Source: DASQUK01 sp035641315 (GTDB taxonomy: Bacteria > Actinomycetota > Acidimicrobiia > Acidimicrobiales > VFJN01). From it: 64,000 nt of DNA. The stretch covers positions 7,098 to 71,097 of the forward strand of contig DASQUK010000054.1 of the NCBI GenBank assembly GCA_035641315.1. Direction: 5' to 3'. A program made the position numbers and the translations under genes. Below, piece after piece: positions 46,165 through 53,290 of this stretch (its first letter is position 1; each line of letters begins with the position of its first letter). Below the pieces are notes generated by a model, which was not told the origin of the DNA, ran no database searches, and saw nothing but the letters and a program-made list of their open reading frames with translations.

Positions 46165-47940
46165 CTACAGGTACTGGCCGGTGGCGACCCGCTCGATGCT
46201 GCGGCCGCCGGTGGCGCTGCCGTCGTCGCGGTTGACGATGGTGCGCACGTAGACGATGCGCTCGCCCTTCTTGCCGGAGATCTTGGCCCAGTCGTCGGGG
46301 TTGGTGGTGTTGGGCAGGTCCTCGTGCTCCTTGTACTCCTGGTGGATCGACTCCACCAGGTCGCCGACCCGGATGCCCTTGCGCCCCTCGGCCAAGTGCC
46401 GCTTGATCGCCAGCTTCTTGGCCCGCCGCACGATGTTCTCGATCATGGCCCCGGACGCGAAGTCCTTGAAGTACATGATCTCCTTGTCGCCGTTCTGGTA
46501 GGTGACCTCGAGGAACTCGTTCTCCTGGTCGGAGCGGTACATCTCCTCGACGGTGCGCTCGATCATCGCCTGCACGCACTTGGACGGGTCGTTGCCGCCC
46601 AGCTCGCGCACGTCGTCGGGGTCGAGCGGCAGGTCGGTGGTGAGGTAGCGGGCGAAGATCTGCGCCGCCGCCGCCTCGTTGGGCCGCTCGATCTTGATCT
46701 TCACATCCAGCCGGCCGGGCCGCAGGATGGCGGGGTCGATCAGGTCCTCGCGGTTGGAGGCGCCGATGACGATGACGTTGCGGAGCGACTCCACGCCGTC
46801 GATCTCGGCGAGCAGCTGCGGGACGATGGTCGACTCCACGTCGGAGCTGATGCCGCTGCCCCGGGTGCGGAACATCGAGTCCATCTCGTCGAAGAACACG
46901 ATGACGGGCCAGCCTTCCTCGGACTTCTCCCGGGCCCGCTGGAACACCAGGCGGATCTGGCGCTCGGTCTCGCCGACGTACTTGTTGAGCAGCTCGGGGC
47001 CCTTGATGTTGAGGAAGTAGCTCTTGGCCTTGGCGTCGACCGACTGGTTGCCCACCTTCTTGGCCAGGCTGTTGGCCACAGCCTTGGCGATGAGCGTCTT
47101 GCCGCAGCCCGGCGGCCCGTAGAGGAGGATGCCCTTGGGCGCCGGCAGCTTGTGCTCGGCGAACAGCTCCTGGTGCAGGAACGGCAGCTCGACCGCGTCC
47201 GCGATCTGCTCGATCTGCTCGTCGAGGCCGCCGATGTCCTCGTAGGAGATGTCGGGCACCTCCTCGAGCACCAGCTCCTCGACCTCGGGGCGGGGCAGCT
47301 TCTCGAGCAGCAGGCCCGAGCGCGGGTCCATGAGCACCGAGTCCCCGGCCCGGAGACGGTCGACCTTGAGCCCCTCGGACAGGTCGGCGACCCGCTCCTC
47401 CTCGGCCCGGCCGACGATGATCGCCCGGAGCCCGTCATCGAGCAGCTCCTTGACCGTCACGACCTCGCCGGTGGTCTCGGGCGTGCGGGCCATGACGACG
47501 TTGAGCGACTCGTTGAGCACGACCTCGCCGCCGCGGACCAGCTCGTTCTCGTCGAGGGCGGGGTGGACGGCTACCCGCATCTTGCGCCCGCCGGAGAAGA
47601 CGTCGACCGTGCCGTCGTCGTTGTGCGACAGAAGGGTGCCGTAGGCGGACGGGGGCTGGGTGAGCTTGTCGACCTCCTCGCGCAGGGCGCCGATGTGCTC
47701 GCGCGCCTCGCGGAGGGTGTAGGTGAGCTTCTCGTTCTGGGCCACGGCCTGGGCCAGCTGGCCCTTGGTCTCGAGCAGGCGCTCCTCGAGCGTGCGGACC
47801 CGCTTGGGCGCGTCCTGCAGCCGCCGCCGGAGCGCGAGGACCTCTTCTTCCAGGGCGCGGATCTCGTCGTGCTGCCCGGCCCCGTCGGCCTCCGCCGCGG
47901 ACCGACGGCCTTGGTCGCGTTGCTCGTCGACGGTGACCAC
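46165..47940 (-). CDS. mpa: Proteasome-associated AAA ATPase Mpa/ARC
   Basis: 591-residue hexameric AAA unfoldase. N-terminal coiled coil (ALEEEVLALRRRLQDAPKRV ... REHIGALREEVDKL) that threads Pup, two OB domains (TVDVFSGGRKMRVAVHP), Walker A GPPGCGKTLIAKAVA, Walker B VIVFFDEMDSMF, SRH NREDLIDPAILRPGRLD and the C-terminal GQYL, which plugs into PrcA pockets. I place the start at GTG 47940. The frame continues to 48126, but that part is a family C repeat (GRPKADAATGRRGGGRAG) and is not part of ARC proteins. The predicted ribosome site AGGAG is immediately adjacent to the GTG, so the exact start needs care. Confidence 0.95.
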   Translation of the reverse strand: MVTVDEQRDQGRRSAAEADGAGQHDEIRALEEEVLALRRRLQDAPKRVRTLEERLLETKGQLAQAVAQNEKLTYTLREAREHIGALREEVDKLTQPPSAYGTLLSHNDDGTVDVFSGGRKMRVAVHPALDENELVRGGEVVLNESLNVVMARTPETTGEVVTVKELLDDGLRAIIVGRAEEERVADLSEGLKVDRLRAGDSVLMDPRSGLLLEKLPRPEVEELVLEEVPDISYEDIGGLDEQIEQIADAVELPFLHQELFAEHKLPAPKGILLYGPPGCGKTLIAKAVANSLAKKVGNQSVDAKAKSYFLNIKGPELLNKYVGETERQIRLVFQRAREKSEEGWPVIVFFDEMDSMFRTRGSGISSDVESTIVPQLLAEIDGVESLRNVIVIGASNREDLIDPAILRPGRLDVKIKIERPNEAAAAQIFARYLTTDLPLDPDDVRELGGNDPSKCVQAMIERTVEEMYRSDQENEFLEVTYQNGDKEIMYFKDFASGAMIENIVRRAKKLAIKRHLAEGRKGIRVGDLVESIHQEYKEHEDLPNTTNPDDWAKISGKKGERIVYVRTIVNRDDGSATGGRSIERVATGQYL

Positions 47941-48004
47941 CTCCTCGATCGGTCCCTCGGCGTCGGACCCTACACCGGCCCTTCCCAACCCACACCCCCT
48001 GATT

Positions 48005-48060
48005 CCGGCCCGACCCCCACCCCGCCGTCCCGTGGCGGCGTCGGCCTTCGGCCGACCCAT
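48005..48060 (-). repeat. Family C element, single inverted copy upstream of mpa
   Basis: Reverse complement of the 54-base unit found in tandem before the DUF6504 gene: GTCGGCC-TTC-GGCCGAC hairpin (48040-48056), then GCCGCCACGGGACGGCGGG and TGGGGGTCGGGCCGG. The rest of the 250-base mpa-ferredoxin gap holds the divergent promoter region. Confidence 0.75.
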
Positions 48061-48190
48061 TTCTTTGGAAATTGCCGTGTTAATCGCTGGGTTCGCTAGT
48101 CTGACCGGTGACTGAGGTACTTCCATCGCTGGGAGGCCAGCTAGGCACCTCGGCTAGTCCTCCGCATCGAGCCAGGAGCGAGTCACAGGT

Positions 48191-48427
48191 ATGAAGGTCT
48201 GGATCGACCAGGATCTCTGCACTGGCGACGGCCTCTGCGAAGAGATCGCCCCCGACGTGTTCACCCTGCTGGACGACGGCCTGGCCTACGTCAAGGAAGG
48301 CGACAAGGTCTTCTCCGACCCGGGTGGCGCCGAAGGCCTCGCCAACGTGCCCGCCGGGCAGGAAGAAGCGGTCATCGAGGCCGCCGAAGAGTGCCCCGGC
48401 GAGTGCATCTTCATCGAGGTCGAGTAG
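48191..48427 (+). CDS. Small ferredoxin ([3Fe-4S] or [4Fe-4S] type)
   Basis: 78 residues: MKVWIDQDLCTGDGLCEEIA with Cys10 and Cys16 (CX5C), and CPGECIFIEVE at the end. The CX5C...CP pattern is that of actinobacterial [3Fe-4S] ferredoxins that serve cytochromes P450; the extra Cys of CPGEC could complete a four-iron site. AGGAG lies 15 bases before the ATG. Divergent from mpa. A P450 partner is not in the window. Confidence 0.92.
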   Translation: MKVWIDQDLCTGDGLCEEIAPDVFTLLDDGLAYVKEGDKVFSDPGGAEGLANVPAGQEEAVIEAAEECPGECIFIEVE

Positions 48428-48452
48428 CGCCCTAGACGAGGCCAGTCGCCCG

Positions 48453-49616
48453 CTAGACCAGGCAGTCACCGGTGTCCCGCTCCCGGGTGAGGTCGCCGGC
48501 CAGTACGGCGGCCACCTCGTCCACGGCGAGCGCGTAGGCCACGCTGGGGCGGTCGGGGGCGATGGCGAAGGCCACGCCCACCACTTGGCCTTGGGTGTCG
48601 ACCAGAGCGCCCCCGGAGTCGCCGGGTGCCAGGTCGGCCGCCAGCACCAGCACCTCCCGCTCGCTGCGGCTCGAGTCGTAGATGTCGGTGCCGACCGCAG
48701 TGATCTGCTCGCCCACCTGGAAGGGGCTGATCTCGAGCGGACCACCGCCCGGATGCCCGAAGACGCCGCCGGTCGTGCCCACCTCGGCGTCGCGCAGTGG
48801 GAGCGCCGGACGGTCGGTCCCCGACGTGCGCAGGACCGCGAGGTCACGGGCCGCGTCGAACGCCACCACCGTGCCGTCCAACCGGCTGCCGTCGGACAGC
48901 ACGACGTCTGAATCGTCCTCGCCCGCCACCACGTGGGCGTTGGTGACCACCAGGTCGTCGGCCACGAAGAACCCGCTGCCCTCCTGGATCCGGCTGCACG
49001 CCTCGCCCTCGATCTTCACCGTGGAGGCGGCCACGGTGGTGGCCAGCGCGTCGGACAGCCCGCTCGCCCCCGGCACCACCCCCGGATCGGGCGAGGGACG
49101 GAGCGCGTCGAAGACCCGCGGGAACGGGTTGTCGCCCACCAGCCGGCGCAGTGCCTGGAGGGTGTCGGGGGCGTCGGGGAACCGGGCATTGACCTCGCGG
49201 GCGATGACCGAGCCGCGGGCCTGCTCGGCGGTCCAGCCCGGCACGTCGGCCAGAGTGGGCAGCAGCAACCACAGGCCCACGAGCAGGCCAGCGATCCCCA
49301 GAACGGCGCCCACCCCCTGGTCGACGCGCCGCACCGGCCCGGCGGGCAACGCCACGTGCAGGCGCGTCCCGAGCACCAGTCCGAGGGCCTGGCCCAGCAG
49401 CGCGGCGCCCGCCAGCCCCGCGATCGCCACCAGGGCCTTGGTCACGTCGCTGGTCCCGGACACGTGCCGCAGCAGCGGTGGCAGCGCCAGCGCGCCGACG
49501 GTGACGCCCAGGGCCAGCCCCAGCCACGAGGTGGCGCGCGCGACGAAGCCGAGCCGGTAGCCGCCCACGGCCGCGCTGATGGCGACCAGGACCAGCACGA
49601 CATCCAACACGTTCAC
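48453..49616 (-). CDS. MarP-like membrane serine protease (CvpA domain plus trypsin fold)
   Basis: 387 residues. Residues 1-130 carry four membrane helices of the CvpA type (VLDVVLVLVAISAAVGGYRL, VTVGALALPPLLRHV, LAGAALLGQALGLVLG, GVGAVLGIAGLLVGLWLLLP); a periplasmic trypsin-like domain follows with His in VVTNAHVVAG (about 223), Asp in ARDLAVLR (about 257) and Ser in LAPGDSGGALVD (about 332). M. tuberculosis MarP is needed for acid resistance; here the role is inferred. Two cysteines (EACSRI, GDCLV) could form the redox-controlled disulfide known for MarP. Confidence 0.9.
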   Translation of the reverse strand: MNVLDVVLVLVAISAAVGGYRLGFVARATSWLGLALGVTVGALALPPLLRHVSGTSDVTKALVAIAGLAGAALLGQALGLVLGTRLHVALPAGPVRRVDQGVGAVLGIAGLLVGLWLLLPTLADVPGWTAEQARGSVIAREVNARFPDAPDTLQALRRLVGDNPFPRVFDALRPSPDPGVVPGASGLSDALATTVAASTVKIEGEACSRIQEGSGFFVADDLVVTNAHVVAGEDDSDVVLSDGSRLDGTVVAFDAARDLAVLRTSGTDRPALPLRDAEVGTTGGVFGHPGGGPLEISPFQVGEQITAVGTDIYDSSRSEREVLVLAADLAPGDSGGALVDTQGQVVGVAFAIAPDRPSVAYALAVDEVAAVLAGDLTRERDTGDCLV

Positions 49617-49658
49617 ATCACCTCCCCCGGCCGCCTCGTCGAGCCTGGCTCGTTCCGT

Positions 49659-50429
49659 TTAGCTCAAAAGTCGAGCGCTCGTGAGGAAACCAGTGTGGGC
49701 CACCATGCGGTGGTCGGGCCGCACCGACTGGCCCTCGATGTGCCAGGCCCGGTTGAGCACCTCGATGGTGTCGACCATGCCGAACCCGCTGCCCAGGAGC
49801 TCGTTGCGCAGCTGCGTCACCTGCGTGATCTGGGGGGTGTAGGCGACCAGCACGCCGCCCCGGTGCATGGCGCGGGCGGCGTGCTTGGCGACCCGCCACG
49901 GTTCGGGCAGGTCCAGCACGACCCGGTCGAGGTCGGTCTCGTCGATGCCGTCGTAGGCGTCCCGGATCTCCACCTGGTAGCTCGCCAGCGCGTCTTCCCC
50001 CAGGAAGGTGGCGACGTTGCGTTGCGCGCGGCGGGCGAAGTCCTCCCGCAGCTCGTAGCCGGTGACCACGGCGCCGGCGCGCACCAGCGTCATCGACAGC
50101 GCACCCGATCCCACCCCCGACTCGAGCACGCGGGCGCCGGGGAAGATGTCAGCCAGCATCAGGATCGGGCCCAGGTCCTTGGGGTAGATCACCTGGGCGC
50201 CGCGGGGCATCTTCAGCACGAACTCCGCCAGCGTCGGACGGATGGCGAGGAACGTCGAGCCGTGCGTCGAGCGGAACGACGACCCCTCGGCCGCCCCGAT
50301 GATGTCGTCGTGGGCGATCACGCCGGCGTGGGTGTGGAACTCGCCCCCTGCAGCCAAGGTCACGAGGTAGCGGCGCTTCTTGCTGTCGATCAGCAGGACC
50401 TGGTCGCCGTCGGCGAACGCCCGGGTCAC
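49659..50429 (-). CDS. trmI: tRNA (adenine(58)-N1)-methyltransferase TrmI
   Basis: 256-residue class I methyltransferase: GSTFLAIRPTLAEFVLKMPR, AQVIYPKDLGPILMLADIFP, then AdoMet motif I LESGVGSGALSMTLVRA and RVVLDLPEPW with the N1-adenine catalytic motif. It makes m1A58 in the T loop. In mycobacteria trmI also lies just upstream of mpa. The GTG start at 50429 is preceded by a family A repeat (50444-50517) that also encodes the tail of the upstream TtuA-like protein. Confidence 0.96.
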   Translation of the reverse strand: MTRAFADGDQVLLIDSKKRRYLVTLAAGGEFHTHAGVIAHDDIIGAAEGSSFRSTHGSTFLAIRPTLAEFVLKMPRGAQVIYPKDLGPILMLADIFPGARVLESGVGSGALSMTLVRAGAVVTGYELREDFARRAQRNVATFLGEDALASYQVEIRDAYDGIDETDLDRVVLDLPEPWRVAKHAARAMHRGGVLVAYTPQITQVTQLRNELLGSGFGMVDTIEVLNRAWHIEGQSVRPDHRMVAHTGFLTSARLLS

Positions 50430-50430
50430 G

Positions 50431-51465
50431 TCATCGCCTGCGCTTCCCGCTCTTGCTGCTGCGCAGCGGGCCGCTCGAGCCTCGCTCGCTCTCTCGCCCT
50501 CCGGGACGCTCGCTCAGGACGCCGGCCCGGCCCGGGCGGACCAGCTCGACCGGCACCGGGTCCTCGCCGGCCACCTGGTCCACCAGCCGGCAGAAGGCGC
50601 ACACCTCGCCGGTCGTCGGAGACCCGCAGCGGGCGCAGGGCCGCAGCGCCTGCTGGGCGGCGTCGACCTCGGGCGAGAAGCGGTCGGCCGCCCGGGCCAG
50701 GAAGCCGAAGTAGAAGGCCTGCTTGGCGCCGGGCGAGTCGGCCTCGATGGCGTTGAGCGCCTCCTTGTAGCGCAGGTGCCGGTTGCCCTCCGCCATTGGG
50801 CACTCATCGACGATGTAGTCGATGCCCCGCAGGACGCAATAGGCGGCGGTCTCGCGCTCGGCCAGCCTGACCAGCGGCTTGACCTTCCGGGGGAACCCGG
50901 TTCGCTCGCCGAGCACCGGTTGCTGGCGACCCAGGTACTCGGTGTGCCAGTGGAGCACGTTGCCGAGCAGCACCGCCGTTTCGTCGTCGAGGTTGTGGCC
51001 GGTGGCCACCACGTCATAGCCACCGTCGAGCGCCGCCGTGTCGATGAGGTGGCGCTTGGACAGCCCGCACGACGAGCACGGCACCCGCCGGGTGACCGCC
51101 GACGCCGTGGGGACGTCGTAGTCGAAGTCGTCCCGCAGGTCGATGAGGCGCAGCTCGAGGCCCCGCCGCTCGGCGAACCCCACCGCCGCCTCGGTGCTGG
51201 CGGCGCTGTAGTCGCCGATGCCGAGCCCGATCGTCATGCCCTCGGCGTCGTAGCCGAGCTCGAGCAGCAGGTCCCACAGGGCAAGGCTGTCCTTGCCACC
51301 CGAGACGGCCACCAGGACCCGCTCCCCCGGCTCGATCATGTGGTGCTCGTCGATGGCCCGGGCCACCTGGTCGCGGCAGAACTTGAGGAAGTGGTCGGGG
51401 CAGAAGTTGGCGTTGTGGCGGCGCAGGTCGATGACGGCCGGGCCACGGCAGACGGTGCACTTCAT
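50431..51465 (-). CDS. TtuA/NcsA-family tRNA 2-thiolation enzyme
   Basis: 344-residue ATP-pyrophosphatase: N-terminal zinc finger CTVC ... NFCPDH, PP-loop VAVSGGKDSLALW (about residue 54), CSSCGLSKR with the catalytic cysteines, ATGHNLDDETAVLL, and a C-terminal zinc finger CARCGSPTTGEVCAFC. The family thiolates U54 or U34 in tRNA using a ubiquitin-like sulfur carrier; a candidate carrier is the adjacent gene. The last 20 residues (SERGSSGPLRSSKSGKRRR) are encoded by the family A element and are atypical. ATG start at 51465 with GAGGA 9 bases upstream. Confidence 0.9.
   Translation of the reverse strand: MKCTVCRGPAVIDLRRHNANFCPDHFLKFCRDQVARAIDEHHMIEPGERVLVAVSGGKDSLALWDLLLELGYDAEGMTIGLGIGDYSAASTEAAVGFAERRGLELRLIDLRDDFDYDVPTASAVTRRVPCSSCGLSKRHLIDTAALDGGYDVVATGHNLDDETAVLLGNVLHWHTEYLGRQQPVLGERTGFPRKVKPLVRLAERETAAYCVLRGIDYIVDECPMAEGNRHLRYKEALNAIEADSPGAKQAFYFGFLARAADRFSPEVDAAQQALRPCARCGSPTTGEVCAFCRLVDQVAGEDPVPVELVRPGRAGVLSERPGGRESERGSSGPLRSSKSGKRRR
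50444..50517 (-). repeat. Hairpin element, family A copy 4 (single-headed) between TtuA-like gene and trmI
   Basis: Head GCTGC-TGC-GCAGC followed by GGGCCGCTCGAG and CTCGCCCTCCGGGACGCTCGCTCAG. The TtuA-like frame runs through it to a stop at 50431; trmI starts 14 bases beyond its end. Confidence 0.77.
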
Positions 51466-51475
51466 CGGGGCGTCC

Positions 51476-51676
51476 TCAAAGTGCGCCTCCCGAGATCACG
51501 GGGCGGATCTCGATGACGTCGTCGTCCGCCAGCACCGCGTCGCCGGGGACCAGCGTGTCGCCCCGCACCACCAGCACCGACTCGCGGTTGAGGTCGAGCC
51601 GGCGTAGCAGCTTGGTGACGCTGAGCGGCCCGTCGATCTCGAGCTCGCGGCGAGGGTTGCGGAGAAGGACGCGCAT
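51476..51676 (-). CDS. ThiS/MoaD/TtuB-like ubiquitin-fold sulfur carrier with masked C-terminus
   Basis: 66 residues: MRVLLRNPRRELEIDGPLSV, TKLLRRLDLNRESVLVV and VIEIRPVISGGAL. This is the beta-grasp carrier fold. Carriers end in GG to form a thiocarboxylate; here two residues (Ala-Leu) follow the GG, so activation would need trimming by a protease, as for eukaryotic ubiquitin-like precursors. It precedes the TtuA-like gene by 10 bases, the expected partner. The position beside the Pup locus is notable: two ubiquitin-like small modifiers lie within 8 kb. Confidence 0.85.
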   Translation of the reverse strand: MRVLLRNPRRELEIDGPLSVTKLLRRLDLNRESVLVVRGDTLVPGDAVLADDDVIEIRPVISGGAL

Positions 51677-51701
51677 GACGCGTCCATTGTGGCGCCGGCG
51701 C

Positions 51702-51956
51702 CTAACGACGACGAACGCGCTTGCCGTCGTAGGTCTCGAGCAGGTGCCTGATCTCCATCGTGTGCCCCGGCTTGACCTCGCCCCGATAGACCACGACCGG
51801 CTCGCTGCCGATGGCCCGTCGCAGGCGGCGGGCGCCCCAGGCCGCCAGGAACACCCAGAACCAGGGTCCCGAGCCGCCCATCACGCCGCGGCTCATGCCA
51901 CGCGTCTGGACCAGCCGCAGGCCGCGATCGACGAAGCTCGTCCGGGTGCGTGCCAC
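51702..51956 (-). CDS. Small hypothetical basic protein
   Basis: 84 residues. A central hydrophobic, Trp-rich segment (GSGPWFWVFLAAWGARRLRR) may be a membrane helix or amphipathic anchor, followed by VVVYRGEVKPGHTMEIRHLL and a basic end GKRVRRR. Not recognised. It lies between the sulfur carrier and a short membrane protein gene, all on the minus strand and closely spaced, so probably one transcript. Confidence 0.6.
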   Translation of the reverse strand: MARTRTSFVDRGLRLVQTRGMSRGVMGGSGPWFWVFLAAWGARRLRRAIGSEPVVVYRGEVKPGHTMEIRHLLETYDGKRVRRR

Positions 51957-51959
51957 GCA

Positions 51960-52181
51960 CTACACCCGGCGGATCTCGACGATGGTGCTGCGCTGCTTGC
52001 CGGCCCGCCGGCCCAGCAGGAAGACCAGCAGCAGCACGATGAAGGCGGCGATGCCCCCGGCCATGATCAGCGTGGTCCTCGCCGACGCGACCTGGTCGCG
52101 CGCCTCGCCCTCGAGCTCGCGGAACTTGGCCTCGAGGTCGTCCCGGGTGATGGGGGTGGTGAGTGCGGTTCGCACTGCCAT
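51960..52181 (-). CDS. Small single-pass membrane protein
   Basis: 73 residues: an N-terminal charged helix (DDLEAKFRELEGEARDQVAS) then one membrane helix (LIMAGGIAAFIVLLLVFLLG) and a short basic tail (RRAGKQRSTIVEIRRV). Four bases from the next gene. Similar short proteins accompany phage-holin-like membrane proteins in actinobacteria. Function unknown. Confidence 0.65.
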   Translation of the reverse strand: MAVRTALTTPITRDDLEAKFRELEGEARDQVASARTTLIMAGGIAAFIVLLLVFLLGRRAGKQRSTIVEIRRV

Positions 52182-52185
52182 CGGC

Positions 52186-52557
52186 CTACCTCTTCGTCTT
52201 GGTGATCCGGGTGGCGGCGAGCGCGGCCAGTCCGGCCGCCACCACGAGCACGATGAGATACGGCAGCCACGACAGGTTGCCGTCGAGGGCGGTGCCGGTC
52301 TGCGTCTGCAGCGCCCGCAGTGCCGCCAGCATCAGCAGCACCACCCCGAAGCCGATCAGCACTGCGCCGGCGCCGCCGAACGCCAGGTAACGGCCGACGC
52401 CCTTGAGCGGATCGACGGTCTCCTGGCGGGCGTAGTCCTTGGTGAGCGCCCACAGCTCGGTTGCGACCTCGGGGATGGACTTCGACTGCGGCTCCGGCAC
52501 CTCGGCCCTGCTCCTCGTCGCTGGGGATGCGTCGCTAGGGATGTCTGGTTGTACCAC
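52186..52557 (-). CDS. Phage-holin-like/DUF1469-type membrane protein
   Basis: About 123 residues: soluble N-terminus (SIPEVATELWALTKDYARQE) followed by two membrane helices (YLAFGGAGAVLIGFGVVLLM and YLIVLVVAAGLAALAA) and a basic end. This two-helix design is the actinobacterial phage-holin-family/DUF1469 type, which has no proven lysis function. GTG start at 52557. First gene of a compact minus-strand run with the two small proteins that follow. Confidence 0.68.
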   Translation of the reverse strand: MVQPDIPSDASPATRSRAEVPEPQSKSIPEVATELWALTKDYARQETVDPLKGVGRYLAFGGAGAVLIGFGVVLLMLAALRALQTQTGTALDGNLSWLPYLIVLVVAAGLAALAATRITKTKR

Positions 52558-52607
52558 GCCGGTACGGACGTGCCCGGAGATACCGACCGGTGGTGGCCGT
52601 CTAGTGA

Positions 52608-53258
52608 TTACCCGCCGGCGAGGCGGGCCTGCAGCAGGTCGATCTGGTCGGCCAGCAGCTCGCGCAGCAGGGCCCAGCGGGCCGGCACGGTCGGCGCCGC
52701 CAGCAACGCCTGGCGGTCGACCGGCCCCAGCGGCGCCACCACCGTCGCCTGGTAGCTGGCGACCACCGGGTCGTCGGCCAGCTCGAGGTCGAGCGGCGGT
52801 GCCGGCTCCCCCAGCTCCCGGCGGAGCGCGGCCGCCCGCCGCAACAGGGTGGTGACCTCGGCCCGATCGTCGCCCGCGTCCCCGGCTGCCTCGTCCGACT
52901 CGGTCAGCTGGTCGGCCCACTCCTCGATGTCCGCCCGGGGATAGGGGTCGTCGGGGAGCCACCGCTCGACGCGGATGCGGTGGACGCCGAGCGCGCCCAG
53001 GATCCAGCGCCCGTCGGGCAGCTGCTCGGCGCGGGCGATGCGAGCCAACGTTCCCACGTCGGTGCGGACGTCGCCGCCGCCGACCTCGGACCCCCGCTCG
53101 ATGAGCACGACGCCAAACGTGCCGTCCCCCACCCGGCAGTCGTCGACCATGCGCCGGTAGCGTGGCTCGAACACGTGGAGTGGTAGGACCATCCCCGGCA
53201 CGAGCACGGTGCCCAACGGGAACATCGGGACCACCGGCACGTCTTCTAGCGTAGCCAT
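52608..53258 (-). CDS. Lon N-terminal (substrate-binding) domain protein
   Basis: 216-residue PUA-like LON substrate-binding domain protein without the AAA or protease parts: VPMFPLGTVLVPGMVLPLHV, FEPRYRRMVDDC, FGVVLIERGSEVGGGD and GTLARIARAEQLPDGRW. Stand-alone forms are common in actinobacteria and their role is unclear. ATG at 53258 is favoured over 53291, because the region between is occupied by the LexA box. The LexA box overlaps its start, so it may share SOS control with the divergent imuB. Confidence 0.88.
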   Translation of the reverse strand: MATLEDVPVVPMFPLGTVLVPGMVLPLHVFEPRYRRMVDDCRVGDGTFGVVLIERGSEVGGGDVRTDVGTLARIARAEQLPDGRWILGALGVHRIRVERWLPDDPYPRADIEEWADQLTESDEAAGDAGDDRAEVTTLLRRAAALRRELGEPAPPLDLELADDPVVASYQATVVAPLGPVDRQALLAAPTVPARWALLRELLADQIDLLQARLAGG

Positions 53259-53273
53259 CGAACTGTTGTTCGT
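53258..53273. promoter_or_regulatory. LexA (SOS) box of actinobacterial type
   Basis: TCGAACTGTTGTTCGT matches TCGAAC-N4-GTTCGA except for the last base. It lies in the divergent promoter region; imuB-DUF6504-dnaE2 is on one side and the Lon-N-domain gene on the other. A TATGGT box for imuB follows at 53275. Confidence 0.72.
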
Positions 53274-53274
53274 A

Positions 53275-53280
53275 TATGGT
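53275..53280 (+). promoter_or_regulatory. Leaderless-type -10 box (TATGGT) of imuB
   Basis: Ends 10 bases before the ATG at 53291, directly after the LexA box, where bound LexA would block it. Confidence 0.5.
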
Positions 53281-53290
53281 GGGGCGTCCA

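Noticed and set aside
47941..48126. 62-residue N-terminal extension of Mpa starting MEVPQSP
   Set aside because: It translates a family C repeat and promoter DNA; ARC proteins begin shortly before their coiled coil.
52186..52557. Phage lysis holin
   Set aside because: Only the two-helix topology resembles holins; there is no endolysin or phage gene, and such proteins are common chromosomal membrane proteins.
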